Counted from the stretch's first letter, positions 33,504-42,913 are shown. The stretch: DNA of 64,000 bases from Parafrankia irregularis (GCF_001536285.1 NZ_FAOZ01000009.1:124001-188000), one strand, 5' to 3'. A program made the numbers and translations. Notes: generated from the letters alone by a model not told the origin.

Positions 33504-35006
33504 TCAGGTCGTGGGGGACACCGGCTCGGGGTCGGTGGGGGTCGCGGTCGTGTCCGCGGCTACGGCGGTGGCCGCGGCGGTCCCCGCAGTCGCGGGGCGG
33601 CCGGGCAGCAGGAAGCCGGCGGCGAACACGACGAGACCGGCGGCGACGGGCCACCAGAACGCGTTGCCGAAGGAGCCGACCGTCGGCGTGGCGTGCGCTC
33701 CTCCGCCCTGCAGGATCAGCGCGACCACCGCCACCCCCAGGGAGGCACCGATCTGGTTGAGGATGAACACCGCGCCGGTCGCGCCGGCGACCGCGTCCAC
33801 CGGGACGGTGCGGTACACCGAGCCCATGGTGGGCGCGCCGACCAGTCCGAGGCCGAGGCCGACGGCGAACTGCGCCGGTGTCAGCAGCGCCTGCGAAGTG
33901 CCCGCGTCGGAGCGGGTGAACGCCAACGCGCCCAGGGCCACCAGCAGCGCGCCGGTGGGAACGAGCAGCCGGGCCCCGATGCGGTCGGCGAGGCTGCCGG
34001 CGAGCGGCATCCCGATCATGGCGCCGACACCGAGCGGGGCGACCAGCAGGCCGGAGGCCAGCACCGTGTGCCCATGCACCTGCTGGTAGTACAGCGGGAG
34101 CAGGAACAGCAGCGCGAACAGGCCGCCGCCGACGAGAAGCATGATGGTGACGCTGGCGGTGAAGCCCCTGCTCACGAACAGCCGCAGGTCGAGCAGCGGA
34201 GTGGCGGCCGTGCCCAGGGCGTGGGCGACGTAGCCGGCGAACAGCGTGGCACCGAGCAGCAGGCCGACCAGCACGGGGGCGCCGCGAAAACCGTCGCTGC
34301 CCGCGCGGGACAGCGCGAACACGATCGCGGCGAAACCGGGGCACAGCAGGAGCACCCCGAGCGTGTCGAGGGGCGCGGCCGCGTCACCGCGCGGCGGATC
34401 GGCGGGCAGCACCAGGACGGCGAGCACGATCGCGGCCACCGCGAACGGGACGTTCAGCAGGAACATCCACTGCCAGGACAGGTTCTCCAGCAGCAGGCCG
34501 CCGACGATCGGCCCCAGCACCGGCCCGAGCGTGATCGGGATGGAGATCAGGCCCATCACCCGCCCGATGCGGGCCGGGCCGGCCGCGCCGGCCACCACCG
34601 TCATCATGACCGGGTCGATGGTTCCGCCGCCGAGGCCCTGCAGGATGCGGAACGCGATCAGGCTCGGTGCGTTCCAGGCGACCGCGCACAGCAGGGAGCC
34701 GGCGAGGAACAGCGACAGGCCGAGCAGCCACAGGCGCCGGGCGCCGAACCGCGCCATCGCCCAGCCGGTGAGCGGGATGGCGAGCGCCACCGCGAGCAGA
34801 TAGCCGGTGGTGACCCATTCGATCGTGCCCAGCGAGGCGTCGAACTCCCCGGCCAGGGTGCTGATCCCGACGTTGACGATCGTCGCGTCGAGGTAGGACA
34901 TCATCCCACCGAGCACCATCACCCCGACCAGGATCAGCAGGCCGGAGTCCAGCCGCGGCGGCCCGCCTTCCGCCGGGTTCGGCCCCACCGTCGAAGCTCC
35001 CGTCAT
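33504..35006 (-). CDS. MFS drug exporter, DHA2 (EmrB/QacA) family
   Basis: 500 residues from the ATG at 35006 with GGAGG 6 bases upstream. Fourteen membrane segments are expected; motif D1 is seen in YLDATIVNVGISTLAGEFDA, motif A in MARFGARRLWLLGL and motif C in ITLGPVLGPIVGG. Such proton-driven pumps export lipophilic drugs, dyes or natural products. The C-terminal tail (VAADTTATPTDPEP) is cytoplasmic. A perfect 7-base inverted repeat, TGAACCG-AG-CGGTTCA, lies 35 bases upstream of the start, the usual set-up for a TetR-repressed exporter. The TetR gene at 32797 is the nearest convergent regulator; the one at 35194-35901 lies upstream on the same strand. Confidence 0.93.
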   Translation of the reverse strand: MTGASTVGPNPAEGGPPRLDSGLLILVGVMVLGGMMSYLDATIVNVGISTLAGEFDASLGTIEWVTTGYLLAVALAIPLTGWAMARFGARRLWLLGLSLFLAGSLLCAVAWNAPSLIAFRILQGLGGGTIDPVMMTVVAGAAGPARIGRVMGLISIPITLGPVLGPIVGGLLLENLSWQWMFLLNVPFAVAAIVLAVLVLPADPPRGDAAAPLDTLGVLLLCPGFAAIVFALSRAGSDGFRGAPVLVGLLLGATLFAGYVAHALGTAATPLLDLRLFVSRGFTASVTIMLLVGGGLFALLFLLPLYYQQVHGHTVLASGLLVAPLGVGAMIGMPLAGSLADRIGARLLVPTGALLVALGALAFTRSDAGTSQALLTPAQFAVGLGLGLVGAPTMGSVYRTVPVDAVAGATGAVFILNQIGASLGVAVVALILQGGGAHATPTVGSFGNAFWWPVAAGLVVFAAGFLLPGRPATAGTAAATAVAADTTATPTDPEPVSPTT

Positions 35007-35040
35007 CGAGTCCTCCGATGAAATCGCTCTCGCTCTAAAG

Positions 35041-35056
35041 TGAACCGAGCGGTTCA
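35041..35056. promoter_or_regulatory. TetR-type operator at the exporter promoter
   Basis: TGAACCGAGCGGTTCA is a perfect palindrome apart from the two central bases (arms TGAACCG and CGGTTCA). It lies 35-50 bases before the exporter start codon. The form resembles operators of TetR repressors that control efflux pumps. Confidence 0.75.
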
Positions 35057-35193
35057 AAATGATGGGTTGGACGGTAACACGCGGACATGGTGGCAGGACG
35101 GTCGGCTCGGCATCGGCTCGGCGTCGGCGCGGTACGCCGAGTCGGTACTGAGCCGATGCGCGGTGCCGGCCGCCTACGTGGGGTGTCGCCGCG

Positions 35194-35901
35194 TCAGGTA
35201 CTGCTCGGATCCGATGGGCGCGGGCTCGCGAAGATCGAGGTGATCCAGACCTGGCAGGCCTCGCGGGCCTGGCTCGTGTCGATCAGGTCCGCGTCGACGA
35301 GGAGGCTGGCCGCGAGGCCGCGCACCAGGCCCTGCAGCAGGATCGCTCCGGTGGCCGGGTCGAGGTCCGCCCGGACCGAGCCGTCGCGCTGGCCCTGCTC
35401 GATCAGCATGGCCCAGCCGTCGCGGCTGCGCCGGTCGGCGTCGGTCATGCCCCGCACCGAGGCCTCGGTCGGGAAGGTCGCCCCCCACATGACGATCAGG
35501 GCGCGGTCGGCGCTGGTGGGGTTCTCGAACCGCTCGACGTACGTGTCGACCGTCGTGCGCAGCAGGTCGATGCCGGGAGTGTCGGCGACCCGGCGCCCGT
35601 CCCGGGTCGCCGCGGCCACCATCGCGTCGTCGATGTGGTTCTGGGCCCGCTGCGCGAGCCGGGCGACCAGTTCGTCCTTCGAGCCGAAGTAGTGGTTCGG
35701 TAGGCCCCGGCTGGTACCGGCGCGGCTGCCGATCCGGGCCAGCGACGCGCCTTCCACGCCGCGCTCGGCGACGAGGTCCGCGGCCGCGTCGAGCAGGGCC
35801 TCCTCGGACTCGTTGCGCCGTTCGACCTGCGTCCGACGTGGCTCGACCTGGCTCCGACGCGATTGGACCTGCGTCCGACGTCCAGGGGTGGCCGAATTCA
35901 T
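35194..35901 (-). CDS. TetR-family transcriptional regulator with repeated N-terminus
   Basis: 235 residues if started at the ATG at 35901; a start further upstream (35970) is possible. The first 25 residues read as repeats of RR(T/S)QV(Q/E), from tandem DNA units in 35818-35882. The HTH follows (EEALLDAAADLVAERGVEGA, IGSRAGTSRGLPNHYFGSKDELV). The C-terminal helical domain (VDTYVERFENPTSADRALIVMWGA) binds the unknown ligand. It is divergent from two amidohydrolase genes, with a 16-base imperfect palindrome between, so it probably controls them. The basic repeat could add DNA contacts. Confidence 0.88.
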   Translation of the reverse strand: MNSATPGRRTQVQSRRSQVEPRRTQVERRNESEEALLDAAADLVAERGVEGASLARIGSRAGTSRGLPNHYFGSKDELVARLAQRAQNHIDDAMVAAATRDGRRVADTPGIDLLRTTVDTYVERFENPTSADRALIVMWGATFPTEASVRGMTDADRRSRDGWAMLIEQGQRDGSVRADLDPATGAILLQGLVRGLAASLLVDADLIDTSQAREACQVWITSIFASPRPSDPSST

Positions 35902-35954
35902 GAACGGCAGCGTACTTGTCCGTTGTCTGAACGTCGCCGTTCCACGCGACACTT

Positions 35955-35970
35955 GTTGAACGCTCAGCAA
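35955..35970. promoter_or_regulatory. Candidate operator between TetR and amidohydrolase genes
   Basis: TGTTGAACGCTCAGCA reads as the imperfect palindrome TGyTGArCGyTCArCA (12 of 16 bases symmetrical). It lies between the divergent TetR gene (start 35901) and amidohydrolase gene (start 36042), in a patch that is less GC-rich than the genes. Confidence 0.5.
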
Positions 35971-36041
35971 GGATGTTAGTTTGCCTGGACCTGGCGGGCG
36001 GTTCCCGGGGAGATCCCGGGGCGGTTGGTGGAGGCGTGAAG

Positions 36042-37769
36042 ATGGCCTTATACGACATCGTGATCAAAGGCGGCACCGTCATCGACGGGCTGCGCACGCC
36101 TCGCTACCGGGCCGACGTCGCGATCAAGGATGGCCGGATCGCCCAGATCGGGGTCATCAGCGCCACCGACGGAGCCGAGGTCGTCGACGCCACCGGCAGG
36201 ATCGTCGCCCCGGGCATCGTCGACATCCACACCCACTACGACAGCCAGCTGTTCTGGGACCCGTGGGCGACGATGTCGGGCTGGCACGGCGTCACCACCG
36301 TGCTGATCGGCAACTGCGGCTTCGGTTTCGCGCCCTGCCGGCCCGAGGACCAGGACCGCACCATGCTCAGCCTCTCCCGCAACGAGGCGGTGCCGGTCAG
36401 GACCATGCGCGCCGGGATGCCGTGGGACTGGGTCACCTACCCCGAGTTCCTCGACAGCATCGACCGGACGCCCAAGGGCGTGAACGTGATGTCGCTGGTG
36501 CCCCTGGCGCCGCTTTACACATACGTCGTCGGTGTCGACAAGGCCAAGGAGCTGCGGGCGTCCGACGACGAGCTGGACCGGATGTGCCAGCTCCTGCTCG
36601 AGGGGATGGAGGCCGGCGGCTGCGGCTGGAGCTCGCAGATCGCCGGTGACCTGTTCAACGTCCAGCTCGACTACGACGGCACGCCCATGGTCACCGACAT
36701 GATGACCGAGCGTGAGGTCGTCGCCTTCTCCCGGGCGCTGCGCCGGATCGGCCGGGGCACCACCCAGATCACCGGCCAGCTGGAGACCGCGGCGCTCATC
36801 GCCCGCGAGAGCGGCCGCCCGATCATCTGGAACGCGCTGGCGCCCACCGGCTCGGTGAACCAGCACGGCGAGTCGCAGTTCCCCCACCTGGCCACCATCG
36901 CCCGGCTCAACGAGCTGAACGAGTCCGAAGGCCTGCGGGTCTTCGCCTCGGCGCAGATCGTGCGCTTCCAGTCCGAGATCGTCCTGGAGAACTACAACCT
37001 CATGGACATCTTCCCGGCCTGGAAGGAGGCCGGGCTCGGCACCCTCGAAGAGAAGATCGCCAAGTTCGCCGACCCGGGGCGGCGGCCGGCACTGCGCGCG
37101 GCGGTCGACGAGCTGGGCGGTGGCTTCGGGGCCGCCGGCTACCCGCTGGCGGAGATCACGGTGAACTGGATCACCAGCGACGCCCGGGACGCGCTGGCGC
37201 TCAAGGAGCGCTACGAGGGCTTCACCATCGGCGAGATCGCGGCCCGGGAGGGCAAGCACCTGGCCGACGCCATGCTCGACATCGCCGTCGCCGGTGACCT
37301 CAACGTGGGCTTCGGCACGACCATGATCGACATGGACACCCAGGCCGTCCGCGAGGTGGCGTCCTGCGCGGTGGCACTGCCCGGCATCAGCGACGGCGGC
37401 GCGCACACCAAGTTCGTCACCACCGCCCGGTTCGGTACCGAGCTGCTCGGCCACTGGGTCCGCGAGCACGAGATCATGTCGCTGGAGGAGGCGCACTGGC
37501 GGCTGTCCGCCTACCCCGCGATGGCCGTCGGGCTGCGTGACCGCGGGTCGATCGCCGAGGGCCGCCCGGCCGACATCATCGTCTACGACCCCGACACCGT
37601 CGACGCGCTGCCGCAGGAGCGGCTGTTCGACTACCCGGCCGGCGAATGGCGGCTGGTGCAGAAGGCCGTCGGCTACGACCGGATCATCGTGAACGGCCGG
37701 ACGACCTTCGTCGACGGAGTGTGCACCGACGACACGCCCGGCCGCCTGCTGCGGCACGGCACCGCCTGA
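36042..37769 (+). CDS. Amidohydrolase family protein (D-aminoacylase-like)
   Basis: 575 residues from the ATG at 36042 with GGAGG 7 bases upstream. YDIVIKGGTVIDG and the C-terminal GRPADIIVYDPDTV form the composite beta-sandwich of amidohydrolases. The metal motif HTHYD and downstream ITGQLET, ISDGGAHTKF match the D-aminoacylase/N-acyl-D-amino-acid deacylase branch. Members in actinobacteria with the sequence GWHGVTTVLIGNCGFGFAPC are often annotated as such, but many act on unknown amides or lactones. It is followed after 36 bases by a second amidohydrolase of a different subfamily. A divergent TetR gene probably represses both. Confidence 0.92.
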   Translation: MALYDIVIKGGTVIDGLRTPRYRADVAIKDGRIAQIGVISATDGAEVVDATGRIVAPGIVDIHTHYDSQLFWDPWATMSGWHGVTTVLIGNCGFGFAPCRPEDQDRTMLSLSRNEAVPVRTMRAGMPWDWVTYPEFLDSIDRTPKGVNVMSLVPLAPLYTYVVGVDKAKELRASDDELDRMCQLLLEGMEAGGCGWSSQIAGDLFNVQLDYDGTPMVTDMMTEREVVAFSRALRRIGRGTTQITGQLETAALIARESGRPIIWNALAPTGSVNQHGESQFPHLATIARLNELNESEGLRVFASAQIVRFQSEIVLENYNLMDIFPAWKEAGLGTLEEKIAKFADPGRRPALRAAVDELGGGFGAAGYPLAEITVNWITSDARDALALKERYEGFTIGEIAAREGKHLADAMLDIAVAGDLNVGFGTTMIDMDTQAVREVASCAVALPGISDGGAHTKFVTTARFGTELLGHWVREHEIMSLEEAHWRLSAYPAMAVGLRDRGSIAEGRPADIIVYDPDTVDALPQERLFDYPAGEWRLVQKAVGYDRIIVNGRTTFVDGVCTDDTPGRLLRHGTA

Positions 37770-37805
37770 CGACGGAACAGACCAGAGCGCACGAAGGGCG
37801 ACAGG

Positions 37806-39023
37806 ATGAACGAGTTAGGCGCGCGAACTCCGCGGCTGTTCGATGCGGACAACCACTACTGGGAGACGTCCGACGCGTTCACGCGCCACCGTGACCCACG
37901 GTTCGCCGATCGCGGGGTCCAGGTCAAGGAAGTCGACGGAGCGCTGCGCTACCTGGTCGACGGGGTGCGGACCGAATGGCTGCCCGGCCCGGCCGACGTG
38001 CACCCGCGGCCGCTGCCCGGGGCGTTCCTGGAGTATTTCCAGGGTGGCACCAGCCGGGACGTCTTCCTGGCCGGTTTCACCGAGAGCGCCGCGGACCATC
38101 CGGACTGGTTCGAACGCGATGCCAGGCTGGCCGTGATGGATACCCAGGGTGTCGATTCCACCTGGATGTTCCCATCGCAGGGGGTGGTGATCGAGCCGCT
38201 GTTGCACACCGACCCGGAGGCGGCGATCGAGTGCTACCGCGCCTTCAACCGGTGGGTCGAGGAACAGTGGGGATTCGCCTACCGAGATCGTATCTTCGGC
38301 GTTCCGTACATCACCATGTGCGACCCCGACGAGACGGTGCGGGAGCTGCGGTGGTGCCTTGACCACGGCGCCCGGGTGGTGAACATCCGCCACGGCGCCG
38401 CCGTCACCCGCGACGGCAACCGGTCACCAGCAGACCCGATGTTCGACCGGTTCTGGCATCTCGCCGCGGAGGCCGGCATCGTCGTCGCCACGCACGACGG
38501 CTCGGACGAGACCTACAACCGGGTCAACGAGCTGATGGGCGAGGCATGGGGTGAGGCGCACATGGCCGGCATCGCGCCCGGTGACACGCAGCGCCTCGGC
38601 CAGTCGTCGACCTTCTCCGGGCTCACCAAGCACCGGACGGTCCACGACTTCGCCTACGTCCTGGTGGCGCATCGGCTTTTCGAACGATTCCCGAAGCTGA
38701 AGGTCGCGTTCATCGAGAACGGCTGCGCCTGGGTGCCGTCACTGCTGCTCGCGCTCGACTACCTGGCGCACGGCGGCGGATTCGCGACCAGCCCGCGAGA
38801 CCAGTTCATCGAGCACTGCTGGGTGGCGCCGTTCGTCGAGGAGGACGTCCACGACCTGGCGAAGTTCCTGCCGGTGGAGCGGATCCTGTTCGGTTCCGAC
38901 TGGCCCCACGGCGAGGGTTTCCCGGCGCCGAAGGACTTCCTCGCCAACGTCGCCGGCTTCACCGCCGCCGAACAACAGCGAATCATGTACGACAACGCGC
39001 GGGAGCTCACCTTCCCAAGCTGA
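37806..39023 (+). CDS. Amidohydrolase-2 family (TIM-barrel) protein
   Basis: 405 residues; AGG 4-6 bases before the ATG. The N-terminus FDADNHYWE gives a D-x-D/N-H metal motif, typical of the amidohydrolase_2/ACMSD-like group, which is often D/N-H-x-x-E. VATHDGSDE and FGSDWPHGEG provide further metal and catalytic residues. Family members decarboxylate or hydrolyse aromatic and polycyclic substrates. Many paralogs occur in degradative clusters of mycobacteria and Frankia together with the preceding type, so a two-step pathway is likely. The substrate is not evident. Confidence 0.92.
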   Translation: MNELGARTPRLFDADNHYWETSDAFTRHRDPRFADRGVQVKEVDGALRYLVDGVRTEWLPGPADVHPRPLPGAFLEYFQGGTSRDVFLAGFTESAADHPDWFERDARLAVMDTQGVDSTWMFPSQGVVIEPLLHTDPEAAIECYRAFNRWVEEQWGFAYRDRIFGVPYITMCDPDETVRELRWCLDHGARVVNIRHGAAVTRDGNRSPADPMFDRFWHLAAEAGIVVATHDGSDETYNRVNELMGEAWGEAHMAGIAPGDTQRLGQSSTFSGLTKHRTVHDFAYVLVAHRLFERFPKLKVAFIENGCAWVPSLLLALDYLAHGGGFATSPRDQFIEHCWVAPFVEEDVHDLAKFLPVERILFGSDWPHGEGFPAPKDFLANVAGFTAAEQQRIMYDNARELTFPS

Positions 39024-39112
39024 GCTCGCCTCCACCGAGCGCCGGTGCCCGTCCTGTCCACGGCGCGGGTTGTTCGACAGACGCACGGCCCCCGTTTTCC
39101 GATACTGAGATC

Positions 39113-40311
39113 ATGGCGGACGACGACGCCCAGCACCGCGGCTCCGAAGGCGACGACCCGCACGGCCGGCCCGAGGTGATGATCCATCGCGCCGGGGCGG
39201 TCGGCGGTGTGTCGACTCGGGTCGGCGGGCCGTCAGGGGCACGCGTCCTGGCGGCCGACGTCTGGAAGGCCGACGGGGTGATGGCCGGTGACAACAACCT
39301 GCAACGAAACGTCACCTTCCTGCGTCTGGAGAGGCCTCGGGTCACCTGCGGGTCGGCCGTCGTCGGCCCGGAGTCGACGCGGGCGTTCCACGCGCTGACC
39401 GAGAACCCGGCCAGCGCGTTGCGGCAGATGCGGTTCGCGCGTGCGCTCACCCGCACGGTCAGGTGGACAGGCTCTGGTTCGCACCGGGCGTCCAGGCGTC
39501 TGCCGAGCTGGGGCGTTGTGCGGGCGTCGTCATCGGCCGGCACAACAGACAGGTCAACACCTCGCAGGTGCGGGTGCGCTCAGTGGACGTCGACGGTGTC
39601 GTCGCGACGCTGCGCGAGCAGGCCGTCGACGCCGCCGAGGTGCGACGCCTGGACTCCGAGTACACCCGGCTGAACGCCCTGCTCGGCGGACCGGCCGCCG
39701 GTACGCCGGCGGATCTCGCCGCTGTGGGCCTGGAGGCGGTCGCCAACCGGGAGCGGTATGTGGAGATCCAGGAGCGCAGGCTGGCGCGGCTCGACGACGA
39801 CGCTGCTCTCACCCGTGGTGACAGGGCGGAGGTGTCGCGACAGCTCCACGCCGCTCGGAAGGCGGTCACGGATCTCACCGAGAGCATCGCGGTCTGGCGG
39901 GCCGAGGTGGGCGATCTCGCCTCCGTGTCCGAGCCATCGAAGGGCATCCTTCATCGCATCGCCGAGGCGCTCGGGCTCCTCCAGCCCGCTGCGCCACACG
40001 CCGGCATCGCTGATCCGCACGTTGCGATCCCCGGCCCGGCAACGCCGCCAGCGATCGACCGCACGGTGGCGGCGCTCGGGGTGGACGGCCCAGAGCTGGC
40101 GGTGCCGTGGCTGAGTACCGCCGAGCCCTCGTTCGGGCCGAGTAGGCGGTTGGCTGGGCTGAGCGACATGACGGAGCGGACGGACCAGGTGGTCGACGAC
40201 ATCAGATCCGTTCCGGGACGGCGGGGCATCGTGCCGCCGTCGCTGCGCGATCGGTCCCTGCGTGACGATCTCGACGGCATCGGGGGCATCGGGGGAATCG
40301 GCGGTTTCTAG
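39113..40311 (+). CDS. RHIM-like motif protein A, split by a -1 frameshift
   Basis: Two overlapping frames form one gene. Frame 1 runs from the ATG at 39113 to about 39450 and carries DGVMAGDNNLQ (G-V-x-x-G-x-x-N at 39275-39298). The second frame, one base back, is used from about 39460 to 40311 and carries AGVVIGRHNRQ (39523-39546) followed by a coiled coil. Both halves align with protein C encoded at 41609-42913: the first with its motif 1 region, the second with its motif 3 region, including shared RVRSVDVDG / RIRDVEVRG and LDSE segments. So the frames were one gene. No slippery heptamer is seen. A mutation, a sequencing error or a rare frameshift are all possible. The motif resembles the RHIM amyloid core. 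Confidence 0.65.
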
Positions 40312-41561
40312 GGGCCACCTTCGCCGGCTGGAGACGGAAGATCGCGCGGCGGTCGCCGCCGACGCAGATCCCGCTCGAGGTCGCGTCGCACAATCGGCGC
40401 CAGTTCGGCGCGCAGTCGGGCCTTGATGCGCTCGATCTCCTCCGCTTCGACCTCCGCTCGCAGCTCGCCGCTGATCGTCGCGCGAATCTGCTCCTTCAGC
40501 TCCTCACGGACCCGCGCTCGATCGGCGGCGGCCCGCTCGGCGTCCCGCCGCGCCCGCATCCACGGCCCCAGCTCGATGACTCTGCCCGCGCTGACGGTCG
40601 GACCGCTCGCGACCTGGCCTGATCCCGCAGCGCTGACCCACCCGCGCAGTTGGTCGGCGTCGAGCAGGTGAACGCTGGTGCCGCTCGCGTCCGTCACGCA
40701 CAGCAGGGGGCCGAGCAGGAACGACGCCGAAGGCGCGGCGGCGGTGACGAGCAGGAGCCTGGCCAGGGCGTCATCGGGAGACGGGCCTTCCTCGGCGCCC
40801 AGCAGGGCGACGCGCTCCTCCACGCGCGCGGAGAGCCCGCTGATCGCCTCCCCGCGGAGCGGCATCCCGCCGCGCAGGGCGATGGTCCGCCGGGTGCTGT
40901 CGAACCGCGGCTCGGAGACGTGTACGACCTCGAGGCCAAGAGCGGCCGCAGCCTCGCGGTACAGGCCGAGGACCTCCTCACCGTCGGAGTCGGACGGCGG
41001 AACCAGGTGGCCGGGCAGCCACGGCGGCGCCGGAGGCACCCCGAAGGTCTGGGCGGCACCGATCTCCCAGGACGTCCGGTTGAGCTGGGAGATGTCCGCG
41101 GTGAGGCGAGGCAGCGCCTCGCGCTCGATCGCTGTCAGCCGGTCGGCCAGATCGCCGACTCGGCGCTGCGTGTCGCCGAGAACCTCGGACAGCCCGAGGA
41201 CGCGGGTACTGGCGGTCACCTGCTGCTCGGCGAGATCCACCTGTTCGGACCGGAGCTGGTCGAACCGTGCGCCGGACGCGTCGACCCGCTTGCCGAGCTC
41301 GGTGAACCAGGCCGCGAGCCGGTCGAGACGCCCGTCGATCGTGGTCAACCGGCTCGCCGTCGCGTCCGGTTGGCCGGCCTGGCGGTCGATGGTGGCCAGC
41401 CGTGAGCGTAGGGTCGCCAGCTCGGTGTGAACCTCGGCGAGCTTGCGCTGGTCGTCCCGCAGTCGCGCGTGGAGGTCGCGGACGACCTGCAGTGCCCAGC
41501 CGGCGCCGAGGATGATCGCGATCAGAACGAGCAGGTAGACGACGAACAGCGCGGTGTTCAC
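40308..41561 (-). CDS. Membrane-anchored coiled-coil protein of the RHIM-like locus
   Basis: 417 residues, no family recognised. Residues 4-26 form a single membrane helix (ALFVVYLLVLIAIILGAGWA) at the N-terminus. A long coiled coil follows (about 28-165, LRDDQRKLAEVHTELATLRS). A globular middle section (about 170-330) comes next, then a second helical, highly charged tail (DRARVREELKEQIRATISGE to RRDLERDLRRRR). No catalytic motif is visible. The gene follows the motif-bearing protein C gene after 47 bases, and its stop overlaps that of protein A by 4 bases. It could be the membrane-acting partner or a scaffold of the locus. Confidence 0.8.
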   Translation of the reverse strand: MNTALFVVYLLVLIAIILGAGWALQVVRDLHARLRDDQRKLAEVHTELATLRSRLATIDRQAGQPDATASRLTTIDGRLDRLAAWFTELGKRVDASGARFDQLRSEQVDLAEQQVTASTRVLGLSEVLGDTQRRVGDLADRLTAIEREALPRLTADISQLNRTSWEIGAAQTFGVPPAPPWLPGHLVPPSDSDGEEVLGLYREAAAALGLEVVHVSEPRFDSTRRTIALRGGMPLRGEAISGLSARVEERVALLGAEEGPSPDDALARLLLVTAAAPSASFLLGPLLCVTDASGTSVHLLDADQLRGWVSAAGSGQVASGPTVSAGRVIELGPWMRARRDAERAAADRARVREELKEQIRATISGELRAEVEAEEIERIKARLRAELAPIVRRDLERDLRRRRPPRDLPSPAGEGGP

Positions 41562-41608
41562 GGCGGAGGATCACTCCTGACGCAGACGGGCCGGTTCGGT
41601 CTGACATC

Positions 41609-42913
41609 TCAGCGGCCGGGGGCGGCGGGCCCGAGGAGCGGTGGGCTGCCAGGTCTGGCGTGCTGAAGCGGAGGAGCCGGCCAGTACGACGGCGCGTCCT
41701 CCAACTCGGGCAGCGGTCGCGCGTGCGGTGCCTCGGTGCCCGGCCCGCGCGGAATCCTCGCGGTTCGCGATCTCGGCCCGATCCGGCCGCCCACCTTCGT
41801 GGGCCTGCGGTCGGCCAGCTCCGCCCGGTCCACGGCAGTGACCGCGCCACGGTGGCGCGCGTCCTGCTCCTCGGCGATCTTGGCGATTCGCCCGCGCAGT
41901 GCCTTGATCTCGGCCTTGATCGACGGAATCCGGTCAGCGTGTGGTGAGTCGGGCCGGCTGGCCCGCTCCAGCCGCCTGGTCTGCAGAGTCAGGCACTGTC
42001 GGGCCCGCTCGGCGCGGGCCGTTTCGAGATCCTCTCGACGGCGGACGGTGGTGGTTCCGGGAAGGCGGAGCGAGTCGAGCCCACGAAGCTCCCCGAGGTC
42101 GCGACGATCCTCGGAGTCGAGCTTCGCCAGGCTCGTCCTGGCTGCTGACTCCAGCGCTTCTAGCCGCACTCGGATGATCATGCCCCGGACCTCGACGTCC
42201 CGGATGCGGGTTCTGGTAGTGGTCGTCTGCCGGTTCTCCGTTCCGATCATGACGCCTCCGGTCCGCCCGAATCCGGCTGTGATCATCCGGGTCAGCTCGG
42301 GGGAGCGGGAGAGCGTGCGGCTCATCGCGTCGACGAGCCGGCGCTCCGCGGCGGAGCTTTCCGGCGTGGCGACGAAGTCGGCCAACCGGTAGGCGATGCG
42401 CGGCTCGGCCCGGAGGACGGACTCGACCGCGATCTGTGAACGGGTGAGCTGATAGCGGAGGTGAAGCGTCTGGCGATTCCCGTTGCCGATCACGACCCCG
42501 CGTGACCCTCGGACACGCACCGAGCACGCACGCACGCGCGCCCGCCCGGGAAGTCCTGCCCGGCCTTCGGCGAAGACAACGCGGTCGGGCCGGCGTGCCG
42601 GCGGTGCGGCGACCGCTCGCCGGAACTGTTCCCGACGTACCCAGCTGGTCGGCTGCCTCAGCAGGGCCTCGAACCGGCGCGTGAACTCCGCACCCCGCAG
42701 CGCCGGGTCGAAGGACAGGACCGGGCGATCGATCCGGTAGTGGAGATGGGCCTTCTGGACGTTCCGCACGCCAACCATGACGCCGTCGGCCAGCACGTTC
42801 ACCGTGACGTCGACCGCGTCATGCTCCGCGATCGCACGGACGTGCAGGTCCTCGGCGGCGCCGCGGTGCGCGACCTGGATCAGCTCTTCGTCTCGGCCAG
42901 TCACCACGGTCAC
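41609..42913 (-). CDS. RHIM-like repeat protein C (three motif copies)
   Basis: 434 residues from the GTG at 42913, chosen because GGGTGG lies 8 bases upstream. Three related segments occur at about residues 44, 139 and 220, with cores GVMVGVRN, GVVIGNGN and GVMIGTEN, each followed by a beta-rich stretch (QKAHLHYRIDRP, RQTLHLRYQLTRS, RQTTTTRTRIRDV) and a helical part. The core V-x-I/V-G-x-x-N resembles the RHIM amyloid motif of animal RIPK1/RIPK3 and of some bacterial amyloid signalling sequences, though the usual glutamine before the third position is replaced by V or M. A coiled coil (RREDLETARAERARQCLTLQ) and a Pro/Arg-rich tail end the protein. It is the paralog of protein A. Function inferred only. 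Confidence 0.8.
   Translation of the reverse strand: MTVVTGRDEELIQVAHRGAAEDLHVRAIAEHDAVDVTVNVLADGVMVGVRNVQKAHLHYRIDRPVLSFDPALRGAEFTRRFEALLRQPTSWVRREQFRRAVAAPPARRPDRVVFAEGRAGLPGRARVRACSVRVRGSRGVVIGNGNRQTLHLRYQLTRSQIAVESVLRAEPRIAYRLADFVATPESSAAERRLVDAMSRTLSRSPELTRMITAGFGRTGGVMIGTENRQTTTTRTRIRDVEVRGMIIRVRLEALESAARTSLAKLDSEDRRDLGELRGLDSLRLPGTTTVRRREDLETARAERARQCLTLQTRRLERASRPDSPHADRIPSIKAEIKALRGRIAKIAEEQDARHRGAVTAVDRAELADRRPTKVGGRIGPRSRTARIPRGPGTEAPHARPLPELEDAPSYWPAPPLQHARPGSPPLLGPAAPGR

Noticed and set aside
39113-39673. Reading the first frame of protein A as a complete 186-residue protein
   Set aside because: After about residue 115 the sequence becomes Arg/Ser-rich noise while the frame one base back carries the sequence homologous to protein C.
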